From contig CALNHX010003572.1 in assembly GCA_940337035.1 (NCBI GenBank), positions 62,001 through 126,000 on the forward strand: a stretch of 64,000 nucleotides of DNA. The letters are read 5' to 3'. The DNA comes from Agriotes lineatus (taxonomy: Eukaryota; Arthropoda; Insecta; Coleoptera; Elateridae). Below the pieces are notes generated by a model. It saw only the letters and a program-made list of their open reading frames with translations. It was not told the DNA's origin and ran no database searches. The position numbers and the translations under genes are program-made. Of this stretch, positions 37,700 to 51,068 are shown one piece after another. The stretch's first letter is position 1; each line of letters begins with the position of its first letter.

Positions 37700-39000
37700 T
37701 TCAGAACCCTTAAAGTGCTTTCTAACTTAAACAAAATAACGAATTAATTGAATACAGAATGTTTGAATTTTTCGTTCGATTGGATTCATATTGAATCACA
37801 CCTAAGCGTGCCTAGAAGTCTTTGTAAGTGCTAATATGAGGTCTTCATCCAGTTTGAATGCAATATGTGACACTGCGCGATGCTTTCGGTGTACTAATTA
37901 TTTATTTAAGCAGCAGTTTTAGCGTTTCAGTTGCAGTTATGCTATTATACACAGCTAGCTAAGTTTATTGGTGTTCAGAACCCTTAAATTGCTCTCTAAC
38001 TTAAACATACTAACGAATTATTTGAATACAGCTTGTTTGTATTCTTCTTTGATTGGATTCATATTGAATCACACCTAAGCGTGCCTAGAAGCCTTCGCAA
38101 GTGCTAATATGAGGTTTTCAACCTGTTTGAATGCAATTTGTGACGTTGCGAGATGTTTTTGGTGTACTTATTATTAATTTAAGCAGCACTTTTAACGTTT
38201 CGGTTGCAGTTAGGCTATTATACACAGCTAGCTAAGTTTATAGGTGTTTAGAACCCTTAAAGTGCTTTCTAACTTAAACAAAATAACGAATTAATTGAAT
38301 ACAGAATGTTTGAATTTTTTTTTTCGATTGGATTCATATTGAATCACACCTAAGCGTGCCTAGAAGCCTTTGTAAGTGCTAATATGAGGTTTTCAACTAG
38401 TTTTAATGCAATATGTGAAGTTGCGAGATGCTTTTGGTGTACTTATTATTCGTTTAAGCAGCACTTTTAGCGTTTCGGTTGTAGTTAGGCTTTTATACAC
38501 AGCTAGCCATGTTTATAGACGTTTAAAGCTATGAAATTTCCCTCTAACATAAACAAATTTACGAGTTATTTGAATACAGATTGTATGTACTTTTCTTTCG
38601 ATTGGATTCATATTGAAACACACTTAAGCGGGGCTAGAATCCTTCGTAAGTGCTAATTTGAGGTTTTCATCCAGTTTGAATGCAATATGTGACACTGAGA
38701 AATGCTTTTGGTGTACTTATTATTCATTTAAGCAGAACTTTCAGCGTTTCGTCTGTAGTTAGGCTATTATACACAGCTAGCTATGATTATAGTTGTTCAG
38801 AACCCTCAAGTTGCCATCTAACATAAACAAAATTACGAATTATTTGAATACAGAACGTTTGAAACTTTGTTTCGACTGGATTCATATTGAAACACACTTA
38901 AGAGTACCTAGAAGCCTTCGTAAGCGCTAATATAAGGTTTGCATCCAGTTTGAACGCAATATGTGACTCTGCGAGATGCTTTCGGTGTACTAATTATTCA
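37700..39000 (+). repeat. Duplicated multi-monomer segment, copy 1 (copy 2 about 41520-42820)
   Basis: Rare variants recur together at an offset of about 3,820 bp (14 monomers): GTTTATTGGTGTTCAG near 37966 and 41788, ACATACTAACG in the same monomers, and GACGTTTAAAGCTATG near 38519 and 42340. This marks an old segmental duplication within the array. Limits are approximate, and the two copies differ at several positions. Confidence 0.65.
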
Positions 39001-42000
39001 TTTAAGCGGTACTTTTAGCGTTTCGTTTGCAGTTAGGCTATTATAAACAGCTAGCTAAGTTTATAGGTGTTCAGAACCCTTAAATTGCTCTATAACAAAC
39101 AAAATAACGAATTATTTGAATACGGAATGTTTGAATCTTTCTTTCGGTTGGATTCATATAGAATCACACCTAAGCGTGCATAGAAGCCTTCGTAAGCGCT
39201 AATATGAGGTTTTCATCCAGTTTGAACGTAATATGTGACTCTGCGAGATGCTTTCGGTGTACTAATTATTTTTTTAAGCAGCACTTTTAACGTTTCGGTT
39301 GCAGTTAGGCTATTATACACAGCTAGCTAAGTTTATAGGGGTTCAAATCCCTTAAATTGCTCTCTAACTTAAACAAAATAACGAATTATTTGAATAGACA
39401 ATGTTTGAATTTTTGTTTCGATTGTATTCACATTGAAACACACCTAAGCGTGCCTAGAAGCTTTCGTAAGTGCTAATATGAGATTTTCAACCTGTTCGAA
39501 TGCAATATGTGACGTTGCGAGATGCTTTTGGTGTACTAATTATTTATTTAAGCAGTACTTTTAGCGTTTCGGTTGCAGTTAGGCTACTGTACACAGCTAG
39601 CTAATTTTATAGGTGTTCAGAACCCTTAAATTGCCCTCTAACATAAACAAAATAACGAATCATTTGGATACAGAATGTTTGAATTTTTGTTTTGATTGGA
39701 TTCATATTGAAACACACCTAAGCGTGCCTAGAAGCCTTTGTAATGCAAATATGAGGTTTTCGTCCAGCTTGAACGCAATATGTGACACTGCGAGATGCTT
39801 TTGGTGTACTAATTATTTATTTAAGCAGCCCTTTTAGCGTTTCGGTTGCAGTTAGGCTATTGTACACAGCTAGCTAATTTTATAGGTGTTCAGAACCCTT
39901 AAATTGCCCTCTAACATAAACAAAATAACGAATCATTTGGATACAGAATGTTTGAATTTTTGTTTTGATTGGATTCATATTGAAACACACCTAAGCGTGC
40001 CTAGAAGCCTTCGTAAGTGCTAATATGAGGTTTTCAACCTGTTAGAATGCAATATGTGACGTTGCGAGATGCTTTTGGTGTAATTATTATTCATTTATGC
40101 AGCACTTTTAGCGTTTCGGTTGCAGTTAGGCTCTTATACACAGCTAGCTAAGTTTATAAGTGTTCAGAACCCTTAAATTGCCCTCTAACATAAACAAAAT
40201 AACGAATCATTTGAATACAGAATGTTTAAATTTTTGTTTCGATTGGACTTATATTGAAACACACCTAAGCGTGCCTAGAATCCTTCGTAAGTGCTAATAT
40301 GAGGTTTTCATGCAGTTTGAATGCAATATGTGACACTATGCTTTCGGTGTATTCATTATTTATTTAAGTAGCACTTTTAGCGTTTCGGTTGCAGTTAGGC
40401 TATTATACAAAGCTATCTAAGTTTATAGGTGTTCAGAACCCTTAAATTGCCCTCTAACATAAACAAAATAACGAATTATTTGAATACAGAATGTTTGAAT
40501 TTTTCTTTCGTCTGGATTCATATTGAATCACACCTAAGCGTGCCTAGAAGCCTTTGTAATGCAAATATGAGGTTTTCGTCCAGCTTGAACGCAATATGTG
40601 ACACTGCGAGATGCTTTTGGTGTACTAATTATTTATTTAAGCAGTACTTTTAGCGTTTCGGTTGCAGTTAGGCTATTGTACACAGCTAGCTAATTTTATA
40701 GGTGTTCAGAACCCTTAAATTGCCCTCTAACATAAACAAAATAACGAATCATTTGGATACAGAATGTTTGAATTTTTGTTTTGATTGGATTCATATTGAA
40801 ACACACCTAAGCGTGCCTAGAAGCCTTCGTAAGTGCTAATATGAGGTTTTCAACCTGTTAGAATGCAATATGTGACGTTGCGAGATGCTTTTGGTGTAAT
40901 TATTATTCATTTATGCAGCACTTTTAGCGTTTCGGTTGCAGTTAGGCTCTTATACACAGCTAGCTAAGTTTATAAGTGTTCAGAACCCTTAAATTGCCCT
41001 CTAACATAAACAAAATAACGAATCATTTGAATACAGAATGTTTAAATTTTTGTTTCGATTGGACTTATATTGAAACACACCTAAGCGTGCCTAGAATCCT
41101 TCGTAAGTGCTAATATGAGGTTTTCATGCAGTTTGAATGCAATATGTGACACTATGCTTTCGGTGTATTCATTATTTATTTAAGCAGCACTTTTAGCGTT
41201 TCGGTTGCAGTTAGGCTATTATACACAGCTAGCTAAGTTTATAGGTGTTCAGAACCCTTAAATGGCCCTCTAACTTAAACAAAATAACGAATTATTTGAA
41301 TACAGAATGTTTGAATTTTTCTTTCGATTTGATTCATATTGAATCACACCTAAGCGTGCCTAGAAGCCTTCGTAAGTGCTAATATGTGGTTTTCAACCTG
41401 TTAGAATGCAGTATGTGACGTTGCGAGTGGCTTTTGGTGTACTTATTATTTATTTAAGCATCACTTTTAGCGTTTCGGTTGCAGTTAGGCTCTTATACAC
41501 AGCTAGCTAAGTTTATAGGTGTTCAGAACCCTTAAATTGCTCTCTAACTTAAACAAAATAACGAATTATTTGAATACAGAATGTTTGAATTTTTCTTTCG
41601 ATTGGATTCATATTGAATCACACCTAAGCGTGCCTAGAAGTCTTTGTAAGTGCTAATATGAGGTCTTGATCCAGTTTGAATGCAATATGTGACACTGCGC
41701 GATGCTTTCGGTGTACTAATTATTTATTTAAGCACCAGTTTTAGCGTTTCGGTTGCAGTTATGCTATTATACACAGCTAGCTAAGTTTATTGGTGTTCAG
41801 AACCCTTAAATTGCTCTCTAACTTAAACATACTAACGAATTATTTGAATACAGCTTGTTTGTATTCTTCTTTGATTGGATTCATATTGAATCACACCTAA
41901 GCGTGCCTAGAAGCCTTCGCAAGTGCTAATATGAGGTGTTCAACCTGTTTGAATGCAATTTGTGACGTTGCGAGATGTTTTTGGTGTACTTATTATTCAT

Positions 42001-45000
42001 TTAAGCAGCACTTTTAACGTTTAGGTTGCAGTTAGGCTATTATACACAGCTAGCTAAGTTTATAGGTGTTCAGAACCCTTAAAGTGCTTTCTAACTTAAA
42101 CAAAATAACGAATTAATTGAATACAGAATGTTTGAATTTTTCTTTCGATTGGATTCATATTGTATCACACCTAAGCGTGCCTAGAAGTCTTTGTAAGTGC
42201 TAATATGAGGTTTTCAACCAGTTTGAATGCAATTTGTGAAGTTGCGAGATGCTTTTGGTGTACTTATTAATCGTTTAAGCAGCACTTTTAGCGATTCGGT
42301 TGCAGTTAGGCTTTTATACACAGCTAGCCATGTTTATAGACGTTTAAAGCTATGAAATTGCCCTCTAACATAAACAAAATTACGAGTTATTTGAATACAG
42401 ATTGTATGTATTTTTCTTTCGATTGGATTCATATTGAAACACACTTAAGCATGGCTAGAATCCTTCGTAAGTGCTAATTTGAGGTTTTCATCCAGTTTGA
42501 ATGCAATATGTGACACTGAGAGATGCTTTTGGTGTACTTATTATTTATTTAAGCAGAACTTTTAGCGTTTCGTCTGCAGTTAGGCTATTATACACAGCTA
42601 GCTATGTTTATAGTTGTTCAGAACCCTCAAGTTGCCATCTAACATAAACAAAATTACGAATTATTTGAATACAGAAAGTTTGAAACTTTGTTTCGATTGG
42701 ATTCATATTGAATCACACCTAAGCGTGCCTAGAAGCTTTCGTAAGCGCTAATATAAGATTTTCATCCAGTTTGAACGCAATATGTGACTCTGCGAGATGC
42801 TTTCGGTGTACTAATTATTTATTTAAGCAGCACTTTTAGCGTTTCGGTTGCAGTTAGGCTATTATTCACAGCTAGCTAAGTTTGTAGGTGTTCAAAACCC
42901 ATAAATTGCTCTCTATCTTAAACAAAATAACGAATTATTTGAATACAGAATGTTTGAATTTTTCTTTCGAATGGATTCATATTGAATCACACCTAAGCGT
43001 GCATAGAAGCCTTCGTAAGTGCTAATATGAAGTTTTCATCCAGTTTGAACGCAATATGTGACTCTGCGAGATGCTTTTGGTGTACTTATTATTCATTTAA
43101 GCAGCACTTTTATCGTTTCGGTTGCAGTTAGGCTATTATACACAGCTAGTTAAGTTTATAGGTGTGCAGAACCCTTAAATTGCTCTCTAACTTAAACAAA
43201 ATAACGAATTATTTGAAAACAGAATGTTTGAATTTTTCTTTCGAATGGATTCATATTGAATCACACCTAAGCGTGCCTAGAAGCCTTCGTAAGCGCTAAT
43301 ATGAAGTTTTCATCCAGTTTGAACGTAATATGTGACTCTGCGAAATGCTTTCGGTGTACTAATTATTTTTTTAAGCTGCACTTTTAGAGTTTCGGTTGCA
43401 GTTAGGCTATTATACACAGCTAGCTAAGTTTATAGGTGTTCAGAACCCTTAAATTGCTCTCTAATTTAAACAAAATAACGTATTATTTGAATACAAATGT
43501 TTGAATTTTTCTTTCGATTGGATTCATATTGAATCACACCTAAGCGTGCATAGAAGCCTTCGTAAGCGCTAATATAAGGTTTTCATCTAGTTTGAACGCA
43601 ATATGTAACTCTGCGAGATGCTTTCGGTGTACTAATTATTTATTTAAACAGTACTTTTAGCGTTTCGGTTGCAGTTGGGCTATTATACACAGTTAGCTAA
43701 GTTTATAGGTGTTCAGAACCCATAAATTGCTCTCTAACTTAAACAAAATAACGAATTATTTGAATACAGAATGTTTGAATTTTTCTTTCGATTGGATTCA
43801 TATTGAATCACACCTAAGCGTGCATAGAAGCCTTCGTAAGTGCTAATATGAAGTTTTCATCTAGTTTGAACGCAATATGTGACTCTGCGAGATGCTTTTG
43901 GTGTACTTATTTTTCATTTAAGCAGTACTTTCGGCGTTTCGGTTGCAGTTAGGCTATTATACACAGCTAGCTAAGTTTATAGGTGTGCAGAACCCTTAAA
44001 TTGCTCTCTAACTTAAACAAAATAACGAATTATTTGAAAACAGAATGTTTGAATATTTCTTTCGATTGGATTCATATTGAATCACATCTAAGCGTGCATA
44101 GAAGCCTTCGTAAGTGCTAATATGAAATTTTCATCCAGTTTGAACGCAATATGTGACTCTGCGAGATGCTTTCGGTGTACTAATTATTTATTTAAGCAGC
44201 ACTTTTGGCGTTTCGGTTGCAGTTAGACTTTTATACACAGCTAGCTAAGTTTATAGGTGTTTAGATCCCTTAAATTGCTCTCTAACTTAAACAAAATAAC
44301 GAATTATTTGAAAACAGAATGTTTGAATTTTTCTTTCGATTGGATTCATATTGAATCACATCTAAGCGTGCATAGAAGCTTTCGTAAGCGCTAATATGAG
44401 GCTTTCATCCAGTTTGAACGCAATATGTGACTCTGCGAGATGCTTTCGGTGTACTAATTATTTATTTAAGCAGCACTTTTAGCGTTTCGGTTGCAGTTAG
44501 ACTATTATACACAGCTAGCTAAGTTTATAGGTGTTCAGATCCCTTAAATTGCTTTCTCACTTAAACAAAATAACGAATTATTTGAATACAGGATGTTTGA
44601 ATTTTTGTTTCGATTGGATTCACATTGAAACACACCTAAGCGTGCCTAGAAGCTTTCGTAAGTGCTAATATGAGATTTTCAACCTGTTCGAATGCAATAT
44701 GTGAGGTTGCGAGATGCTTTTGGTGTACTTATTATTCATTTAAGCAGCACTTTTATCGTTTCGGTTGCAGTTAGGCTATTATACACTGCTAGCTAAGTTT
44801 ATAGGTGTTCAGAACCCTTAAATTGCCCTCTAACATAAACAAAACAACGAATTATTTGAATACAGAATGTTTGAATTTTTCTTTCGTTTGGATTTATATT
44901 GAATCACACGTAAGCGTGCCTAGAAGCCTTTGTAATGCAAATATGAGGTTTTCATCCAGTTTGAACGCAATATGTGACTCTGCGAGATGCTTTCGGTGTA

Positions 45001-46992
45001 CTAATTATTTATTTAAGCAGTACTTTTAGCGTGTCGGTTGCAATTAGGCTATTATACACAGCTAGCTAAGTTTATAGGTGTTCAGAACTTTTAAATTGCC
45101 CTCTAACATAAACAAAATAACGAATCATTTGGATACAGAATGTTTGAATTTTTGTTTCGATTGAATTCACATTGGAACACAACTAAGCGTGCCTAGAAGC
45201 CTTCCTGTGCTAATATGAGGTTTTCAACCTGTTAGAATGCAATATGTGACATTGCGGGATGCTTTTGGTGTACTTATTATTAATTTAAGCAGCACTTTTA
45301 GCGTTTCGGTCGCATTTAGGCTATTATACACAGCTAGCTAAGTTTATAGGTGTTCAGAACCCTTAAATTGCTCTCTAACTTAAACAAAATAACGAATTAT
45401 TTGAATACAGATTGTTTGAATTTTTCTTTCGATTGGATTCATATTGAATCACACCTAAGCGTGCATAGAAGAATTTGTAAGCGCTAATATGAGGTTTTCA
45501 TCCAGTTTGAACGCAATATGTGACTCTGCGAGATGCTTTCGGTGTACTAATTATTTATTTAAGCTGCACTTTTAGCGTTTCGGTTGCAGTTAGACTTTTA
45601 TACACAGCTAGCTAAGTTTATAGGTGTTTAGATCCCTTAAATTGCTCTCTAACTTAAACAAAATAACGAATTATTTGAATACAGAATGTTCGAATTTTTG
45701 TTTCGATTGGATTCACATTGAAACACACCTAAGCGTGCCTAGAAGCTTTCGTAAGTGCTAATATGAGATTTTCAACCTGTTCGAATGCAATATGTGACGT
45801 TGCGAGATGCTTTTGGTGTACTTATTATTCATTTAAGCAGCATTTTTAGCGTTTCGGTTGCAGTTAGGCTATTATACACAGCTAGTTAAGTTTATAGGTG
45901 TTCAGATCCCTTAAATTGCTCTCTAACTTAAACAAAATAACGAATTATTTGAATACAGAATGTTTGAATTTTTCTTTCGATTGGATTCATATTGAATCAC
46001 ACCTAAGCGTGCATAGAAGCCTTCGTAAGCGCTAATATAAAGTTTTCATCCAGTTTGAACGCAACATGTGACCCTGCGAGATGCTTTCGGTGTACTAATT
46101 ATTTATTTAAACAGTACTTTTAGCGTTTCCGTTGCAGTTAGGCTATTATACACAACTGGCTAAGTTTATAGGTGTTCAGAACCCTTAAATTGCCCTCTAA
46201 CATACACAAAATAACGAATCATTTGAATACAGAATGTTTAAATTTTTGTTTCGATTGGATTCATATTGAAACACACCTAAGCGTGTCTAGAAGGCTTCGT
46301 AAGTGCTAATATGAGGTTTTCAACCTATTAGAATGCAATATGTTATGTTGCGAGATGCTTTTGGTGTACTTATTATTCATTTAAGCAGCACTTTTAGCGT
46401 TTCGGTTGCAGTTAGGCTATTATACACAGCTAGCTAAGTTTATAGGTGTTCTGAACCCTTAAATTGCTCTCTAACTTAAACAAAATAACGATTTATTTAA
46501 ATACAAAATGTTTGAATTTTTCTTTCGATTAGATTCATATTGAAACACACCTAAGCGTGCATAGAAGCCTTCGTAAGCGCTAATATGAGGTTTTCATCCA
46601 GTTTGAACGCAATATGTGACTCTGCGAGATGCTTTCGGGTTACTAATTATTTATTTAAGCAGCACTTTTAGCGTTTCGGTTGCAGTTAGGGTATTATACA
46701 AGCTAGCCAAGTTTATAGGTGTTCAGAACCCTTAAATTGCACTCTAACATAAACAAAATAACGAATCATTTGAATACAAATTGTTTGAATTTTTGTTTCG
46801 ATTGGATTCATATTGAATCGCACCTAAGCGTGCCTAGAAGCCTTCGTAAGCGCTAATATGAGGTTTTCAACCTGCTTGAATGCAATATGTGACGTTGCGA
46901 GAAGCTTTTGGTGTACTTATTATTCATTTAAGCAGCACTTTTAGCGTTTCGGTTGCAGTTAGGCTATTATAGACTGCTAGCTAAGTTTATAG

Positions 46993-47265
46993 GTGTTCAG
47001 AACCCTTAAATTGCCCTCTAACATAAACAAAATAACGAATTATTTGAATACAGAATGTTTGAATTTTTCTTTCGTTTGGATTCATATTGAATCACACCTA
47101 AGCGTGCCTAGAAGCCTTTGTAATGCAAATATGAGGTTTTCATCCAGTTTGAACGCAATATGTGACTCTGCGAGATGCTTTCGGTGTACTAATTATTTAT
47201 TTAAGCAGTACTTTTAGCGTGTCGGTTGCAGTTAGGCTATTATACACAGCTAGCTAAGTTTATAG
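46993..47265 (+). repeat. 273-bp monomer subtype with a shared small deletion (representative)
   Basis: Where most monomers read TTCGTAAGTGCTAATATGA, this subtype reads TTTGTAATGCAAATATGA. The one-base loss opens a short frame of 74-75 codons. The subtype recurs at starts 34963, 39613, 40429, 44805, 46993, 50006, 52745, 57402 and 58769, spaced by whole numbers of monomers. The frame starts at a GTG in the + strand and has no features of a gene. Confidence 0.8.
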
Positions 47266-48329
47266 GTGTTCAGAACCCTTAAATTGCCCTCTAACATAAA
47301 CAAAATAACGAATCATTTGGATACAGAATGTTTGAATTTTTGTTTCGATTGAATTCACATTGGAACACACCTAAGCGTGCCTAGAAGCCTTCGTAAGTGC
47401 TAATATGAGGTTTTCAACCTGTTAGAATGCAATATGTGACGTTGCGGGATGCTTTTGGTGTACTTATTATTAATTTAAGCAGCACTTTTAGCGTTTCGGT
47501 CGCATTTAGGGTATTATACACAGCTAGCTAAGTTTATAGGTGTTCAGAACCCTTAAATTAATCTCTAACTTAAACAAAATAACGAATTATTTGAATACAG
47601 ATTGTTTGAATTTTTCTTTCGATTGGATTCATATTGAATCACACCTAAGCGTGCATAGAAGCCTTTGTAAGCGCTAATATGAGGTTTTCATCCAGTTTGA
47701 ACGCAATATGTGACTCTGCGAGATGCTTTCGGTGTACTAATTATTTATTTAAGCAGCACTTTTGGCGTTTCGGTTGCAGTTAGACTTTTATACACAGCTA
47801 GCTAAGTTTATAGGTGTTTAGATCCCTTAAATTGCTCTCTAACTTAAACAAAATAACGAATTATTTGAATACAGAATGTTCGAATTTTTGTTTCGATTGG
47901 ATTCACATTGAAACACACATAAGCGTGCCTAGAAGCTTTCGTAAGTGCTAATATGAGATTTTCAACCTGTTCGAATGCAATATGTGACGTTGCGAGATGC
48001 TTTTGGTGTACTTATTATTCATTTAAGCAGCACTTTTAACGTTTCGGTTGCAGTTAGGCTATTATACACTGATAGCTAAGATTATAGGTGTTCAGAACCC
48101 TTAAATTGCTATCTAACATAAACAAAAAAACGAATCATTTGAATACAGAATGTTTAAATTTCTGTTTCGATTGGATTCATATTGAATCACACCTAAGCGT
48201 GCCTAGAAGCCTTCGTAAGTGCTAATATGAGGTTTTCAACCTGTTTGAATGCAATATGTAACGTTGCGAGATGCTTTTGGTGTACTTATTATTCATTTAA
48301 GCAGCACTTTTAGCGTTTCGGTTGCAGTT

Positions 48330-51068
48330 AGGCTATTATACACAGCTAGTTAAGTTTATAGGTGTTCAGATCCCTTAAATTGCTCTCTAACTTAAACAAA
48401 ATAACGAATTATTTGAATACAGAATGTTTGAATTTTTCTTTCGATTGGATTCATATTGAATCACACCTAAGCGTGCATAGAAGCCTTCGTAAGCGCTAAT
48501 ATAAGGTTTTCATCCAGTTTGAACGCAACATGTGACCCTGCGAGATGCTTTCGGTGTACTAATTATTTATTTAAACAGTACTTTTAGCGTTTCCGTTGCA
48601 GTTAGGCTATTATACACAACTAGCTAAGTTTATAGGTGTTCAGAACCCTTAAATTGCCCTCTAACATACACAAAATAACGAATCATTTGAATACAGAATG
48701 TTTAAATTTTTGTTTAGATTGGATTCATATTGAAACACACCTAAGCGTGCCTAGAAGGCTTCGTAAGTGCTAATATGAGGTTTTCAACCTGTTTGAATGC
48801 AATATGTAACGTTGCGAGATGCTTTTGGTGTACTTATTATTCATTTAAGCAGCACTTTTAGCGTTTCGGTTGCAGTTAGGCTATTATACACAGCTAGTTA
48901 AGTTTATAGGTGTTCAGATCCCTTAAATTGCTCTCTAACTTAAACAAAATAACGATTTATTTGAATACAGAATGTTTGAATTTTTCTTTCGATTGGATTC
49001 ATATTGAATCACACCTAAGCGTGCATAGAAGCCTTCGTAAGCGCTAATATAAGGTTTTCATCCAGTTTGAACGCAACATGTGACCCTGCGAGATGCTTTC
49101 GGTGTACTAATTATTTATTTAAACAGTACTTTTAGCGTTTCCGTTGCAGTTAGGCTATTATACACAACTAGCTAAGTTTATAGGTGTTCAGAACCCTTAA
49201 ATTGCCCTCTAACATACACAAAATAACGAATCATTTGAATACAGAATGTTTAAATTTTTGTTTAGATTGGATTCATATTGAAACACACCTAAGCGTGCCT
49301 AGAAGGCTTCGTAAGTGCTAATATGAGGTTTTCAACCTGTTTGAATGCAATATGTAACGTTGCGAGATGCTTTTGGTGTACTTATTATTCATTTAAGCAG
49401 CACTTTTAGCGTTTCGGTTGCAGTTAGGCTATTATACACAGCTAGTTAAGTTTATAGGTGTTCAGATCCCTTAAATTGCTCTCTAACTTAAACAAAATAA
49501 CGATTTATTTGAATACAGAATGTTTGAATTTTTCTTTCGATTGGATTCATATTGAATCACACCTAAGCGTGCATAGAAGCCTTCGTAAGCGCTAATATAA
49601 GGTTTTCATCCAGTTTGAACGCAACATGTGACCCTGCGAGATGCTTTCGGTGTACTAATTATTTATTTAAACAGTACTTTTAGCGTTTCCGTTGCAGTTA
49701 GGCTATTATACACAACTAGCTAAGTTTATAGGTGTTCAGAACCCTTAAATTGCCCTCTAACATACACAAAATAACGAATCATTTGAATACAAAATGTTTG
49801 AATTTTTGTTTCGATTGGATTCATATTGAATCGCACCTAAGCGTGCCTAGAAGCCTTCGTAAGCGCTAATATGAGGTTTTCAACCTGCTTGAATGAAATA
49901 TGTGACGTTGCGAGAAGCTTTTGGTGTACTTATTATTCATTTAAGCAGCACTTTTAGCGTTTCGGTTGCAGTTAGGCTATTATAGACTGCTAGCTAAGTT
50001 TATAGGTGTTCAGAACCCTTAAATTGCCCTCTAACATAAACAAAATAACGAATTATTTGAATACAGAATGTTTGAATTTTTCTTTCGTTTGGATTCATAT
50101 TGAATCACACCTAAGCGTGCCTAGAAGCCTTTGTAATGCAAATATGAAGTTTTCATCCAGTTTGAACGCAATATGTGACTCTTCGAGATGCTTTCGGTGT
50201 ACTAATTATTTATTTAAGCAGTACTTTTAGCGTGTCGGTTGCAGTTAGGCTATTATACACAGCTAGCTAAGTTTATAGGTGTTCAGAATCCTTAAATTGC
50301 CCTCTAACATAAACAAAATAACGAATCATTTGGATACAGAATGTTTGAATTTTTGTTTCGATTGGATTCATATTGAAACACACCTAAGCGTGCCTAGAAG
50401 CCTTTGTAAGTGCTAATATGAGGTTTTCAACCTGTTAGAATGCAATATGTGACGTTGCGAGATGCTTTTGGTGTCCTTATTATTCATTTAAGCAGCACTT
50501 TTAGCGTTTCGGTCGCAGTTAGGCTATTATACACAGCTAGCTAAGTTTATAGGTGTTCAGAACCCTTAAATTACTCTCTAACTTAAACAAAATAACGAAT
50601 TATTTGAATACAGAATGTTCGAATTTTTGTTTCGATTGGATTCACAATGAAACACACCTAAGCGTGCCTAGAAGCTTTCGTAAGTGCTAATATGAGATTT
50701 TCAACCTGTTCGAATGCAATATGTGACGTTGCGAGATGCTTTTGGTGTACTTATTATTCATTTAAGCAGCACTTTTAGCGTTTCGGTTGCAATTAAGCTA
50801 TTATACACTGATAGCTAAGTTTATAGGTGTTCAGAACCCTAAAATTGCCCTCTAACATAAACAAAAAGACGAATCATTTGAATACAGAATGTTTGAATTT
50901 TTGTTTCGATTGGATTCATATTGAATCACACCTAAGCGTGCCTAGAAGCCTCCGTAAGTGCTAATATGAGGTTTTCAACCTGTTTGAATGCAATATGTAA
51001 CGTTGCGAGATGCTTTTGGTGTACTTATTATTCATTTAAGCAGCACTTTTAGCGTTTCGGTTGCAGTT
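48330..51068 (+). repeat. 10-monomer higher-order repeat (2,739 bp), copy 1
   Basis: Marker variants recur at exactly 2,739 bp: GTTTAGATTGG at 48712 and 51451, and at 49260 and 51999; the 273-bp subtype at 50006 and 52745; the ATCGCACC variant near 49830 and 52570. The size equals nine 274-bp monomers plus one of 273 bp. Within it a 548-bp dimer repeats: GTTTAGATTGG at 48712 and 49260, and AACATGTGACCCTG near 48528, 49076 and 49624. A more diverged related segment lies upstream at about 47800-48330. Confidence 0.85.
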
